From assembly GCA_029721435.1 (NCBI GenBank), contig CM056576.1:66421876-66485875 (forward strand): DNA of 64,000 bases. Reading direction: 5' to 3'. Shown one piece after another: positions 45,012-55,435 of this stretch. Below the pieces are notes generated by a model. That model saw only the letters and a program-made list of their open reading frames with translations. It was not told the origin of the DNA and ran no database searches. Numbering within the stretch: position 1 is the stretch's first letter; each line of letters begins with the position of its first letter. The stretch comes from Gymnothorax reevesii (lineage: Eukaryota; Chordata; Actinopteri; Anguilliformes; Muraenidae). The position numbers were made by a program, and so were the translations under genes.

Positions 45012-45300
45012 AGCAAGAACCATGAAGGTCAAGGCATCGCAATCAAAAACTAATCAGCTGAGTGCCTGACCATATACTACATTCACACAAAGTTTGAAGT
45101 CGATCCGATCAAAGCTACTCAAAAAAGAAGGGTTTCGTCAACCCCTGAAATTTACCAAAAATTGACCTTGACCTTTGACCTTCACCTTGATGGAGTCCCC
45201 CGAATGTTAGGAATCGTGATGAGTCATTGGTAGGCCACTGCACAAGAAATGACAAGGAGCAGGCAACGCGCACAGCAGAGAGAAGTGTTCAAGAAAAATT
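45012..45300 (+). repeat. duplicated 295-bp segment, second copy
   Basis: Same blocks as 44553-44850 with scattered substitutions. The two lie 459 bp apart, start to start. The DNA between them is not similar, so this is a segmental duplication or two insertions of one element rather than a tandem array. Confidence 0.85.
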
Positions 45301-45688
45301 ATTGCAGACAAAAAAAAACAAACAATAAACAAACATTCCGACCAACATATCTTGCAAAAAGTGACCAACATATCTTGCAAAAAGCTCCACTTTTGGCAAG
45401 ATAATAAATATATATGGAAGTGAAAAGTGAAATCAAGTAATTTATTCAAAAGAATTACCAAAGTGAATCAAAATTATTTTTAACCTGAAAAAACATTTCA
45501 TACACTTAATTTTATTTTGAATACATTGTTATATTTTTCAAAATTCAAGATCAACACATAAATTTTCAGTTTCAAATTTTATTTTTTCAAGTACAAAACT
45601 TTTGATCCTAATGTAACTCCATATGCAGGCAGGCTGCAATTGAAAGCAGCATGCAAATATGATCTCAAGTCCGTGGCGCTACTGTTAA

Positions 45689-45817
45689 GGCGCTTTCACA
45701 CTGGACGCGGAACAAATTTTTCGCACGGCAGATTACATTCTGTACGTGTGTATTTGCATCTTTGCGTTGACTTTGAATGCAATCTGTCGCGCAAAAAATT
45801 TCCGGTGTGAAAGCAGC
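45689..45817. mobile_element. foldback MITE, family A copy 2
   Basis: GGCGCTTTCACACTGGACGC at the left and its inverse type (CCGGTGTGAAAGCAGC) at the right. TTAA precedes it and TTTA follows, consistent with a decayed TTAA duplication. The inner block AACAAATTTTTCGCAC is shared with copies 1 and 3. Confidence 0.78.
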
Positions 45818-46878
45818 TTTACTCAAATAAATATTTCAATTCAAACTAAGGTGGCAGCAGGCTCGGCGTTAGTATGAAGGTATTATTGGTGAAAAAGGTT
45901 TGAGCACCTGTACAGTGGAATTTGTAGTTGTGTGCAGTGATTTTTAGGCTATGTGTATCAGTAAATTTGAGGTCACATACTCTACGAGTTGAGTACTTGC
46001 AGATTTTTTTTCTCTCCACAAATACAACACAACACTTACACATTCACAAATTCTTAATTACAGGTGCACAAATCCTATTTTACAAGTCACAGATTAAAAA
46101 ACTGACACGCTCATAAATTTGCTCCAATTGTTGCAGTATATTTGGTGCAAAACATATTTGTGCACCTGTATCAAACAAAGTGAAGTTGTGGACAAAATTT
46201 GAATATGTGCAAATCTGAATGTGAATTTGTGCAACAAATGTTCAATATAAGTAAAATAATTTCTCACGAAAATATTTGTGTTCTTTTAAAACACAAATAC
46301 AAATAACTACAACTGCTCGCATCTTCCTCACCGAGTCACAGGTTCTGTTTCCTTCAACTACAAATCACAAATCGCACCCTCCACTGAGATATAGGGCTGT
46401 AGTCTATTGGATTTATTGGTCGATATGTTCTTGGTATCCAAAATCTGATTGGTCAATTATTTGCCGTGTTAATTTTATCAGGAGTAAAGCACTAAGTGCT
46501 ATGGGTGTGTTTTCAGAACACCCCGTTTCACAGGTAACAGTCTGTGTTCTGAACACCCCCCTTGTTTTCACAATTTTGGATTTGACTTGTTATTCCATGT
46601 CAGTAAAAGATATGACTCCATCCATCCATGGCTTTTTCTAAATATGTGTTTTCTACGGTATATCAAAGTTTTGAACTTCTGTTATAAAATGGAAGTGAGT
46701 ATTGGTATAAAATAGTGCTGTAGCCGCTTTTTTGCGGCAGTGGTTTTGACCGCAAATATCCCTGTCTGCAACATATGAGAGAGAGAGAGAGACAGCGCGA
46801 GAGAGAAATGTGTGAGCATACGTGTGTAGGCTTTGTGGGTATGTGACCTATAACATAACACAACGGAAATTTCCTTCA

Positions 46879-47043
46879 GCTGCTTTCACACCGGACGAGA
46901 AACAAATTTTTTGCACAACAGATTACATTCAAAGTTAATGCAAAGACACGAATACACACGTTTTACATATATTTGTGTCTTTGCATTGACTTTAAATGTA
47001 ATCCATCCTACAGAACATGTTACGCGTCCAGTTTGAATGCGGC
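46879..47043. mobile_element. foldback MITE, family A copy 3
   Basis: GCTGCTTTCACACCGGACGA and an inverse right end (CGCGTCCAGTTTGAATGCGGC). The inner inverse blocks TTAATGCAAAGACACG and TTTGTGTCTTTGCATTG also pair. Flanks TTCA and TTTA are weak matches to TTAA. It lies inside the hAT element. Confidence 0.72.
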
Positions 47044-47104
47044 TTTAGAAACACAGCCACGGGGCTACATTTATCTAAACATTATTGTTATTATTATTAT
47101 TACT

Positions 47105-47470
47105 AGTGAATTACCCATGGCGAGAATAATTTCTTGTGACGACCTACGTCCACATACCAACTTTCATGAATACGGTGACCTTTGACCCTCGTGACCTTGA
47201 CCTTTGACGGAACGGACCTCTCGCGGTCATTTCTTGTGACGACCTACGTCCACGTACCAACTTTCATGAAAATCTGTCCAGGGAGATGGGAGATGCGAAA
47301 AATTGACTTTTGACCTCAGTGACCTTGACCTTTCAAAAAACTAACCCCTCAAGGACAATTCCAGGGACAACCTATATAGACCCACCAAGTTTGGTGAAGA
47401 TCCGTCAGAGGACCTCGGAGGAGTAGGGGAACAAACAGACAGACAAACGTTCCTCAAATTATAGTATGAT
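47105..47470 (+). repeat. dispersed repeat with duplicated GACGACCTACGTCCAC block
   Basis: TTTCTTGTGACGACCTACGT occurs at about 47130 and 47239, and GTGACCTTGACCTTT occurs repeatedly. It ends in ACAGACAGACAAACG, a typical end of short fish retroposon-like repeats. Non-coding. Confidence 0.55.
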
Positions 47471-48820
47471 TACTTTTATTGTTTTTTTCTATTCGCTTAC
47501 TAAAGGTAGTCTATTACACAGCTGTCAAGTGCACCCCTTGTCGGATTCGTTCTGGAGCAGTAGGGCTACGCAATTGGGCAAATGTTGACTCAAGTAGCTA
47601 TTTTCTCATATAACATGTTTGTCAGCAGACTTTATAATTTTGGTAATAAATTCACATGTATTTATTGGCAATTTTTTTATTTAACTCGTTCCAAAACAAT
47701 ATATTGTTGATTCCCAGCTCTTAGTAATCCCACAATATTATGAAATGGCCTTTGCACTGCTGTGAAAAAGCGGCAGCCGCGGTTCTCGGGGATTTAGAAT
47801 TCCGGCGGTGCTAGATCTAAAACTCGTGACAGTTTCATGCATTTCCAGAGAGACTGGGTTGAAACTTATGATGCCTTGCTTATCGATTGTGCACCTTATT
47901 TATTTTTGTTGCCTAATTATTCTCTTGTTTTTACATTATTTTGTTTTGGACACTAATGCCATTTTATAATTGTGCACTTTTATTTCTAGGATTCTTTATT
48001 GGATTTCGGCACATTATTATTTTTTTTTTTTGGAGCGTAATGCGCAATCACGCTGTGCCTTCTGTTTGTATTTGTTTGAGCCAAGCTTAATTGATCAGTT
48101 ATGCACTGTATTTCGTTTTGGTCTAAACGTATCCCGTAGTACTGTTATGGCATTTCAAAAAAAAATGTTCAATCAGCCTTGACATGTTTTTGAGCTACTA
48201 AAAGTCCAAACGGCTGAGCCCGTTTCTGTGGAATTTGTACATGCTACTGTGATAAGCAATTGCTCATGTCTTGAGCTGGTTTATTTAATAAATATTCATT
48301 TTTTCTAAAAAGTGTACTTGTCTTTTTGTGTTTAAGAGTAAAAGTTTGAAGTTGATCGTCTATTCATGTCTCAGCCGTGAAGCTGAGCTCCGATGTTTAG
48401 CCTCCCTCTGTGCAAGGACAAGCACAGTGCACGCTGGAATTATAGCGGAAGGGCCTGTCAATTTTTATAACACATGACAAAAAACAATTGTCTACATTAT
48501 GTTGCATATACTTCAACAGTTCTTGTGCTGATGTCACTAGTTGACATAGTACTATTTTCGGATATCATAGACTATGACATTGCGCCGGTGCACGTGATGC
48601 AACGCTGTCAGAGCTGACCAACTCGAGTGTGTCATTCAGTGCCAAATAATTAGGTCAAAAATTATTTAATATACTGCAAATACTATTCGTTTATGTTTAT
48701 TTATAATTGATTTAGGCGGAGAAGGCTACCAGGTAGGCTACTCCCCAGTTAATTAATCTAAAAATAGTATCAAAATTTCAGGACTTTAGTTGACCAAGAT
48801 TTTCTTTGGTTGACTATAGC
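47471..48820. other. non-coding right half of the 46392-48824 hAT-type element
   Basis: AT-rich, no exon seen. The last 60 bp reproduce the left tip in inverse orientation. Confidence 0.5.
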
Positions 48821-49219
48821 CCTACTGAGATATGTGGTGAAAAAGGCGGGTGCTGATCTGAGATAAACTGCTTACACAGACAATCAGAGGAGAGGGGCTT
48901 TTGTCCCACAGCCAATCAAGGGAGAGGGGCTTTTGTCTACATTGTCGAGTGAGAAGGAGATTAGTTCCCACCGGCAATTTTAAAAATCCTGCGAGCATGA
49001 GACTTAAAATAACTATTTTACAGATCAATCCACAAAAGAACATTGCTGAAAGTTGGCAAAAAGAAAAAGAGGAGTCGAACATTGGCAATAAAAACAAAAA
49101 TTTTGATCGAAATATGTGAAAATAATAATGAAATAGAATAACATTAACCGGTTTCAGCCTTTTTGTGTTTGACAAGTGCTGATGGTGTCCTTTTAGCAGG
49201 CTGCAATTTTTTTTCTGTA

Positions 49220-49690
49220 GGGTGATATCAGGTAAATTGGGCCATCAGGTAAAATGGGCCAATTTAAGGTTTGGGGATCCCAGCCCCTCTGGAATTTAGA
49301 GCCAATGACTGCAAATGATTTCAAACAGTTGTCATAACTGTACTTGACAAGTAGCAACTGATTTGATTGGTCTATGGTTGCCATGGTGGGTGGAACAATG
49401 CCTCAGATGAACACTGCACCAGAAAACTGCATGGTGAGTAGCATGGCATACCAAAATTTACTAAACAATGATAAGGATGATAAATCAATAACAAACAAGT
49501 GTACATAAAAAAATAATGATGCATATCTGTCTTGATGACATCCATCAGAAATAATGCCATTAGTTTGCCATATGAACATATTTTTTGAAAAAGTGAGGTT
49601 TTTGTTAGTGGCCCAATTTACCTTAACCTACTGAGGTAAGTTGGGCCACATGGTTTCAGCTAAAATGAGCCATCCTCTGTGTCACTCACT
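49220..49690. promoter_or_regulatory. left sub-terminal repeats of the pogo element
   Basis: Besides the TIR, motifs of the type AGGTAAAATGGGCC (about 49247-49260), GGCCCAATTTACCTTA (about 49610-49625) and GAGGTAAGTTGGGCCA (about 49632-49648) recur in both orientations. They are candidate transposase-binding sites. Confidence 0.6.
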
Positions 49691-49880
49691 AAAATGCCCG
49701 CGCGCGCACACACACACACTTAAAAGGAAATGGGATATATGTGAAAGAGGCATGCATCAGCCCAAAAATAATAGTGGTAGATGTTTTTAGTAAAGTAACA
49801 ATACATTTTATTTAGCCTTCAGTGAATATGGCGAACGAGAAGGAAGCGAGAGGAGAGGGGGAGAAGGAAAGAGAGGGGAA

Positions 49881-50000
49881 GTGAGAGGAGGAGGAAGGAT
49901 GAGAAAGGAAGTGAGAGGAGGAGGAAGGATGAGAGAGGAAGTGAGAGGAGGAGGAAGGATGAGAGAGGAAGTGAGAGGAGGAGGAAGGATGAGAGAGGAG
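49881..50000 (+). repeat. 30-bp GA-rich tandem repeat, 4 copies
   Basis: GTGAGAGGAGGAGGAAGGAT plus GAGAGAGGAA, units at 49881, 49911, 49941 and 49971. Because the unit is a multiple of three, long antisense Leu/Ser/Pro frames run through it; they are not genes. It lies just before the transposase. Confidence 0.93.
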
Positions 50001-50169
50001 AGAAGCAGAGGAGACAGGAAGCAAGAGAACAGGTGAGAAGAAAGGAACAGAGAGGAAATGAGAGGAGACAGAATGAGAGAGAAGAGAGGAGGAGCAAGCA
50101 CCAGAGAGGAGAGGACACAAGGATAAAACGGTGGGGAAAAGGAAGGCCAAAAAAATACAATAGGAGAGG

Positions 50170-52193
50170 ATGAAGGGAGTCTTAGACGAATACAAGGAGG
50201 GAGTAAAGAAAGGAATTCCTGTGAGTGTGCGCTTCTTATCACGAGCATGGAATGTGCCCCGAACCACACTGCAACATCGCATCAGTGGAAAGGTGACTGG
50301 CTGTGACTATGCTTCAGGGCGGAAACCCTACCTTTCAGAGGAGGTGGAAAAGGAGCTTGCTGTCACTCTCAAGACTTTGGCGCAGAGGGGGTTTCCCTTA
50401 ACAAAACGTGATGTCCAGCAGGTGGCCTTTGATTTTGCAGACAAGAACAACATAGCTGGTTTTTCCAAGACAGCAGGGAGGGTCGGATATTACTGGTTTA
50501 CAAACTTTCTGAAGCGCAACCCAGAGCTCGGGATGCGCAAGCCAGAGATTCTGTCTGCAGCACGGGCTGCTGGCCTGAACAAAGAGGTGGTCAGCCAGTA
50601 GTTTAACCAGTATGAGAGTCTTTTGGTCGAGCTGGGAATTGAGGGCACACCCTCACATTTATGGAACTGCGACGAGTCTGGGCTTCAGGACCAGTTCAGC
50701 TCACTAAAAGTCGTTGGACAAGTTGGCCAGCCATGTGTGGAGGTGTGTGCTAGAGAGAAGGGGGAGACAACGACTTGTCTGGCAGCCTTTAACGCAGAAG
50801 GAACATTTAGCCGCACCATGGTCATTTTTAAGGGGAAGCGTGTACGTGTGCAAGGAGTGGCTCCAGGGATGCCCGGAGAACACCAGCGTTAGGTGTTCAG
50901 ACAATGGCTGGATTACCTCTGACCTCTTTCTGGAGTGGGGTCAAATGTTCATTCAGTCCCTCCCTAGGGACGACCCCAGGCCCCACCTTCTCCTCCTTGA
51001 CGGCCACAGTAGCCACTTGTACAACCTGGAGTTCATCAGGCTACTGAAGAGCAAGATCGTGCACATTATGTGCTACCCTCCCCACACAACCCATGCGCTG
51101 CAGCCGGCAGACAAGGCCCTCTTCAAGAGTCTAGAACACCACTGGGACCAGGAGGGGAGGAAGTGGACAAGAATGATGGCTGGACAGAAGCTGCCTTGAC
51201 GGAATTATTTGCGGTGTTCAGCTGGGCTTGGGCAAAGGCTGCCACCATTGAAAATGCCCAGGCAGGGTTCTGGGGGACGGGGATGTTCCCTGTCAACAAA
51301 GATATCCTTCCCGCGACGGCTTTTGCCTCCAGCAAGACCACCGAAAGAGAGCTCCCATCCACTCTCCCACCCCCGCCCACTGGACCACGGTCACCCCTGC
51401 TGACCTCGACCCAATCTGCCCAGCAGCCATCAGCCCAGCCCTCTGGACATCAGCAGTCCCACCCTCCACCCGGACCACTGTCGCCTGCCAATCCGCCAGC
51501 CAGACCTCAGTCCCCTGTTACCCTGACACCCCTGCTACCTCTGGAACCCCTCTACTTTTTCCAAAATGACCAGGAGCAGGTGATGTTTGTACCGGAGGAA
51601 GATGGTGACTTCTTTAGTCTATTCACACCACAGGAAGAAACCCACTCCCAGGATGAGGGACCTTCCTCCTCCACAGTAAGTGATATTTTATATAAGGCTA
51701 CTGTACACACGCACACACACACACATACACAAACAATAAAGTCCCTATCAAATTTACATTAAATATCTTATTTCTTGCAATAACATAGCCTAGTTCTGTT
51801 TATTATTTTCTTTCCTTTAAGTCTGTGAGATCGGTCATATTCACTGACTTGATCCCAGTGCTGCGAAGGGAGAGGGCCATCAGAAAGAGAGCGAAGCCAC
51901 CATCATATAACCCCACAAGTGAGCAACACATTGAATATATCAGAACAAAAAAGCTAGCCAGTAAGAAACAAGCCAGCAAGCAACCAAAAGAAAAAAAGCA
52001 GGACAACAAGAATGATAAGCAAGAGAAATCAGCCTGCAAAGTCTGCAAGACCCACTACGGTGACCCAAGTGATCCTAAGGCTACTGAAGAATGGGTAAAA
52101 TGTGAGCCGTGTTCTGCCTGGTTCCATGTGAGCTGTGCTGAAGTGACTGGTATTTGTGATGACGACAGCTTCATTTGCAAAGACTGTGTTTGA
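50170..52193 (+). pseudogene. pogo/Tigger-type transposase with C-terminal PHD-like finger, two exons
   Basis: Residues 1-45 hold a psq-type helix-turn-helix ('LSRAWNVPRTTLQHRISG'); residues about 55-135 resemble a CENP-B-type DNA-binding domain ('FPLTKRDVQQVAFDFA', 'WFTNFLKRNPEL'). The catalytic DDE_1 region shows 'WNCDESGL', 'LLLLDGHSSH' and 'THALQPADKALFKSLE' (Asp, Asp, Asp). A Pro-rich linker (about 51350-51550) and an acidic stretch follow. A phase-0 intron (51676-51821, GTAAGT to TTTAAG) leads to the last exon (51822-52193). That exon has a Lys-rich part and a Cys-rich finger 'CKVCKTHYGD', 'CEPCSAWFHVSC', 'CKDC'. A TAG at 50599-50601 and frameshifts near 50850 and 51195 inactivate it. 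Confidence 0.88.
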
Positions 52194-52313
52194 AAAACTT
52201 TTTCATCATGCGCGCACACACCAGTGATATGAGTTGATATCTTGGCTTTGATCTTTGGCAATGATCTTTGCTTTTCCAAGATAAGTTATTTATAAATGTG
52301 TTGTTGTTCTAAC

Positions 52314-52324
52314 ACTCACACACA

Positions 52325-52365
<41 letters not shown>
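52314..52365 (+). repeat. CA microsatellite
   Basis: About 25 CA units with one CT interruption, inside the 3' part of the pogo element. Confidence 0.95.
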
Positions 52366-52368
<3 letters not shown>

Positions 52369-52519
52369 TGATATCAGTTCATCAATGAACTTTTCTAAAA
52401 TGAGTTTTAGTATTTTATGGGTAATGTGTGGGTTTAATGCAATTTAAATGTTATGTTGCTGTATTAGCAGTTGTCTTTAAAATTAAAGTTGATGATAAAT
52501 GACTCTCTCCCTTTGCAGT

Positions 52520-52790
52520 TTGACTGGCCCATCTTACCTGATAAGTGAGCCATTTTAGCTGATCAGCTGGCCCATTTTACCTGAACACTGCTCATGAAAA
52601 AAAGTTGGCACAGCTGATGTATCAAGACCTATAGGGCCTAAACAACTACATTTTATTACATCATTTCAACACAAAATGATCAAAAACAATAATTATTAAT
52701 CATAAAAGCACAAGTAAATGGCAAATATGGTTTTTTGTTAGTGTCCCCAGCAATTTACCAAAAAGTGGCCCAATTTACCTGCTATCACCC
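52520..52790. promoter_or_regulatory. right sub-terminal repeats of the pogo element
   Basis: CTGGCCCATCTTACCTGAT, CTGGCCCATTTTACCTGA and GTGGCCCAATTTACCTG occur at about 52524, 52568 and 52766. All are of the same type as the left sub-terminal motifs. Confidence 0.6.
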
Positions 52791-52989
52791 TACCGTTAAT
52801 GCATCACAATTTCTAGGACCGAGAGAAAAAAAGTCCCCCTGAAAGAAAACGCTTCCATAGTCCACATTGTTCCTGACATCCAATGGGAATAAAGCTGAGC
52901 ACTACAAATTTTCATCATTGAAGAGATAATATTTATTCCCAGTGACAGTTACTGTTTATGCCCTCCTGAAATGAGGAAAGTTAGGATGT

Positions 52990-53432
52990 TAAATACATTG
53001 GCATGCTAGCTGTAACATTATAGATTTCAATGTCACTTCATCCTGATAGCTAGGTATCCAAATAGCTCGCTCGCTAGTATTCCATTGTAAGTGAACTGAA
53101 GCCTTTTCCGCCTCGCTAGCCAGTTGGCTATGTAGCTAAATACATTGGCGTGCTAGCTATTACATCATACAGTTCGATATCACTTTAGCTTGCTAGCTAG
53201 GTAGCCATCTAGCTCGCTAGCGAGTATGACTGTGCACGCAAACTGAAGCCTTATTTTGTCAGCATAATTATTTTGGAGAATACTTTGGTCATTGAAAGCC
53301 AGTTGGCTATGTAGCTAAATACATTGGCGCGCTAGCTACAACATTATACAGTTTGATTAGCAACTAGATTGCCAAACAGCTTGCTAGCGAGTAAGACAGT
53401 ACGCACACTGTAGCCTTATTTTGTCGGCGTAA
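52990..53432 (+). repeat. minisatellite, about 150-180 bp unit, three diverged copies
   Basis: Copies start near 52990, 53118 and 53298. Shared blocks are GCCAGTTGGCTATGTAGCTA, AAATACATTGGCGTGCTAGC, a GCTCGCTAGCGAGTA-type block and TGAAGCCTTATTTTGTC. The repeat is unusually rich in GCTAGC and AGCTAG. Confidence 0.82.
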
Positions 53433-54114
53433 TACAGACGTAAAATGACGCGATTGTGGGACGAAAGTGAAGTGGGCGGATTGCGTCATTTTTATTCCAA
53501 ACCAACTTCTGCCAAAACCACGCATGCTGCGCGGGAAGTCTTCTCCTTCTCTTTCTGCAATGTAGACAAAAGTCTCTCTCCTTTGTTTGGCAGTGGGACA
53601 AATGCCCCTCTCCTCTGATTTCCTTCAGCATCAGTCTATCTCAGATCAGCACCCACCTTTTTCACCACATATCTCAGTGGAGGGCGCGATTTGTGATTTG
53701 TAGTTGAAGGAAACAGAATCGGCGACTCATGGGGAAGACTCGAAAAGTTGTACTTATCGAATTGTATTTGTGTTTTAAAAGAACACAAATATTTTTGTGA
53801 GAAATTATTTTACATACATTGAACATTTATTGCACTAATTCACATTCAGATTTGCACATATTCAAATTTTGTCCACAGCTTCACATTGTTTGATACAGGT
53901 GCACAAATATGTTTTGCGCCAAATATACTGAAACTTTTAGTGCACCTGTAATTAAGAATTTGTGAATGTGTAAGTATTGTATTGTATTTGTGGAGAGAAA
54001 AAACATCTACAAGTACACAACTCATGGAGTATGTGATTATGATCACTGTACGCAACTACAAATTCCACTGAAACAGGTGCTCAAACTTTTTCCACCAATA
54101 ATACCTTCATACAT

Positions 54115-54317
54115 TAGACTTGAAAATTCCGGGGCTAAACTCACTGTATTGACAACAGTTAGTCCTGGCCAATTCTAGATGATTTTCCTTTATTAACATT
54201 TTCTCCAATTCAAGAATAATCAAGTGGCAATTGAAAACGCAGCTTCTCTCCCCCATGCGATCTCAAAGCGAGAAAATAGTGGGCTAAATTCAGTACAGAA
54301 AAATAGTTTGATTATAA
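54115..54317 (+). repeat. dispersed repeat family R1, copy 3
   Basis: GACTTGAAAATTCC at the start, then GACAACAGTTAGTCCTGGC, CAATTCAAGAATAATCAAG and CATGCGATCTCAAAGC as in copies 1 and 2. It starts directly after the large inverted-repeat element ends. Confidence 0.65.
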
Positions 54318-54568
54318 TTAGGTCTATGCACCGGCACTCAGCGACAGCATTTCATAACTCTTCAGCGAATGAAGGTAGGCTAATTTCGGCAACAAGTACG
54401 CACACCTGTTTTTGCAGCACTGTCACGCAACTCGCTGTAAAAAATTGACAGCTGTCTGATTTGAAAATGTAAACGGACGAAACCACGTACTAGTCACCAA
54501 AATTAGCCTTCCTTCAATCCCTGAAGAGTTCTGAAATGCCGTCGCCGAGAGCCGGTGCATAGACCTAA
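54318..54568. mobile_element. foldback element, 251 bp
   Basis: TTAGGTCTATGCACCGGC at the left and GCCGGTGCATAGACCTAA at the right are perfect inverse complements. The pairing continues for about 65 bp (AACTCTTCAG with CTGAAGAGTT; GAAGGTAGGCTAATTT with AAATTAGCCTTCCTTC) around a loop of about 110 nt. The left part of it also occurs at 6826-6866 in R1 copy 1. Confidence 0.82.
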
Positions 54569-54599
54569 CACCCTTGCAATAACGAGTTCAGGGTGTTGA

Positions 54600-54830
54600 C
54601 TTGTCCTCCAAATTATCCAGATCTCAATGCAATCGCGCATCTTTCGGATGTGCTGGACATACAAGTCTGATCCATAGCGGCCCCACCTCGCAACTTACAG
54701 GATTTAAAGGATCATTTGCTCACGTCTTGGTGTCAGATACCAGAGCACATCTTCGGAGGTCCAATGGAGTACAGGTCTCGATGGATCGGGGCTGTTTTGG
54801 CGGAAAAAGGGGGACCTACACAACGTTAGG
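54600..54830 (+). pseudogene. Tc1-like transposase C-terminal remnant
   Basis: Read in the right frame the text is 'PPNYPDLNAIAHLSDVLD', 'APPRNLQDLKDHLLTSWCQI' and 'GAVLAEKGGPTQ', the last ~75 residues of a Tc1-type transposase. The catalytic Glu of the PDLNPIE block reads Ala. The open frame in the neighbouring register (54601-54837) is a shadow. No TIRs were found near it. Confidence 0.78.
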
Positions 54831-55435
54831 CAAGTAGTCACAATGTAATGGCTGTTCGGTGTATCGCCTGCTCTTCAGATGGCTGACAATTTTATTAACA
54901 TCACCCTTCTTCCCTACAACTTCTACATCTCCGAATCCTTTTCCCTACAAACTGTTACCACATGTCCATATTCCTGACAGAAATAACACGGCAGTGTAAC
55001 AGTTTGAATGCTCTAACCCTGTCGCTAACACAATCTAAATACACCCTTTTTGGCAGTGATAATAGTAGGAGCTTACATATCCCATTTTTCATTCAAGGGT
55101 GGCGCGCTTTTGGTTGATGATTTCACTCATCGGTAGTCCAATAAGCAACGCGAGAAAAATGAGCGAATCAGCGAGTGGCAAGAAGGTCTCTTCGCTCAAC
55201 AGAGTAAACATATACGGATGTAGGAGGGACTCGGGGCCTTGCAGAATTCTAGCCCTACAAATCCTCGGGTAGATAAGTGGGCCATTGGATGCACTATGTG
55301 GTCAGTATAACACAGTGTTAACTGGCTTAAGGTGACGCAGTTGCCGACGGTATTGCTGCTTCATCATATTCGACATACTGGTCCTGGTTTGGAATCGATA
55401 TCATCCTTGGACGCAAGGAGGAACGCACTGAGAAA
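54831..55435 (+). promoter_or_regulatory. smyd2: putative smyd2 promoter region and 5' UTR
   Basis: This is the first stretch upstream of the coding exon free of recognisable transposons. It has local GC-rich patches with CpG (GGTGGCGCGC near 55100, CAACGCGAG near 55146) and a CCAAT pentamer at 55138-55142, about 295 bp before the ATG. No TATA box is obvious. The transcription start cannot be fixed from sequence alone. Confidence 0.4.

Larger units (their letters stand above)
46392..48824. mobile_element. hAT-type non-autonomous element with perfect 8-bp TSD
   Basis: Starts TAGGGCTGTAGTC and ends GACTATAGCCCTA. CTGAGATA flanks both sides (46384-46391 and 48825-48832). Length 2433 bp. No transposase frame is recognisable. 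It contains family A MITE copy 3 (46879-47043) and a repeat at 47105-47470, so it received insertions of its own or carries captured DNA. Confidence 0.88.
49220..52790 (+). mobile_element. pogo-type DNA transposon with PHD-like transposase exon
   Basis: The left end GGGTGATATCAGGTAAATTG and the right end (inverse of GGGTGATAGCAGGTAAATTG) match at 23 of 24 positions. TA flanks both sides (49218-49219, 52791-52792). Total 3571 bp. The transposase gene (50170-52193) has the DDD layout of the pogo/Tigger branch. Extra copies of the terminal motif lie inside both ends (see the sub-terminal repeats). It interrupts the large inverted-repeat element at 45872-54112. Confidence 0.9.
45872..54112. mobile_element. 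large inverted-repeat element carrying hAT and pogo insertions
   Basis: 45872-46391 is an inverse copy of about 53680-54112 (GTATGAAGGTATTATTGGTG at one tip, its inverse at the other; also GTGCACCTGT and CAAATTTTGTCC blocks). After the inserted hAT element, 48833-48980 is the inverse of about 53500-53680 (GAGAGGGGCTTTTGTC). Removing the two insertions leaves an ancestral foldback element of about 2.2 kb with arms of about 650 bp. No transposase of its own is seen. The exact target duplication is unclear. Confidence 0.75.

Noticed and set aside
49808..50282. Three overlapping - strand frames of 113-156 codons
   Set aside because: They read the antisense of a 30-bp GA-rich tandem repeat whose length keeps every frame open; Leu/Ser/Pro-only composition.
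50714..51199. Separate gene suggested by the 161-codon frame
   Set aside because: It is the middle part of the pogo transposase after a frameshift, not an independent gene.
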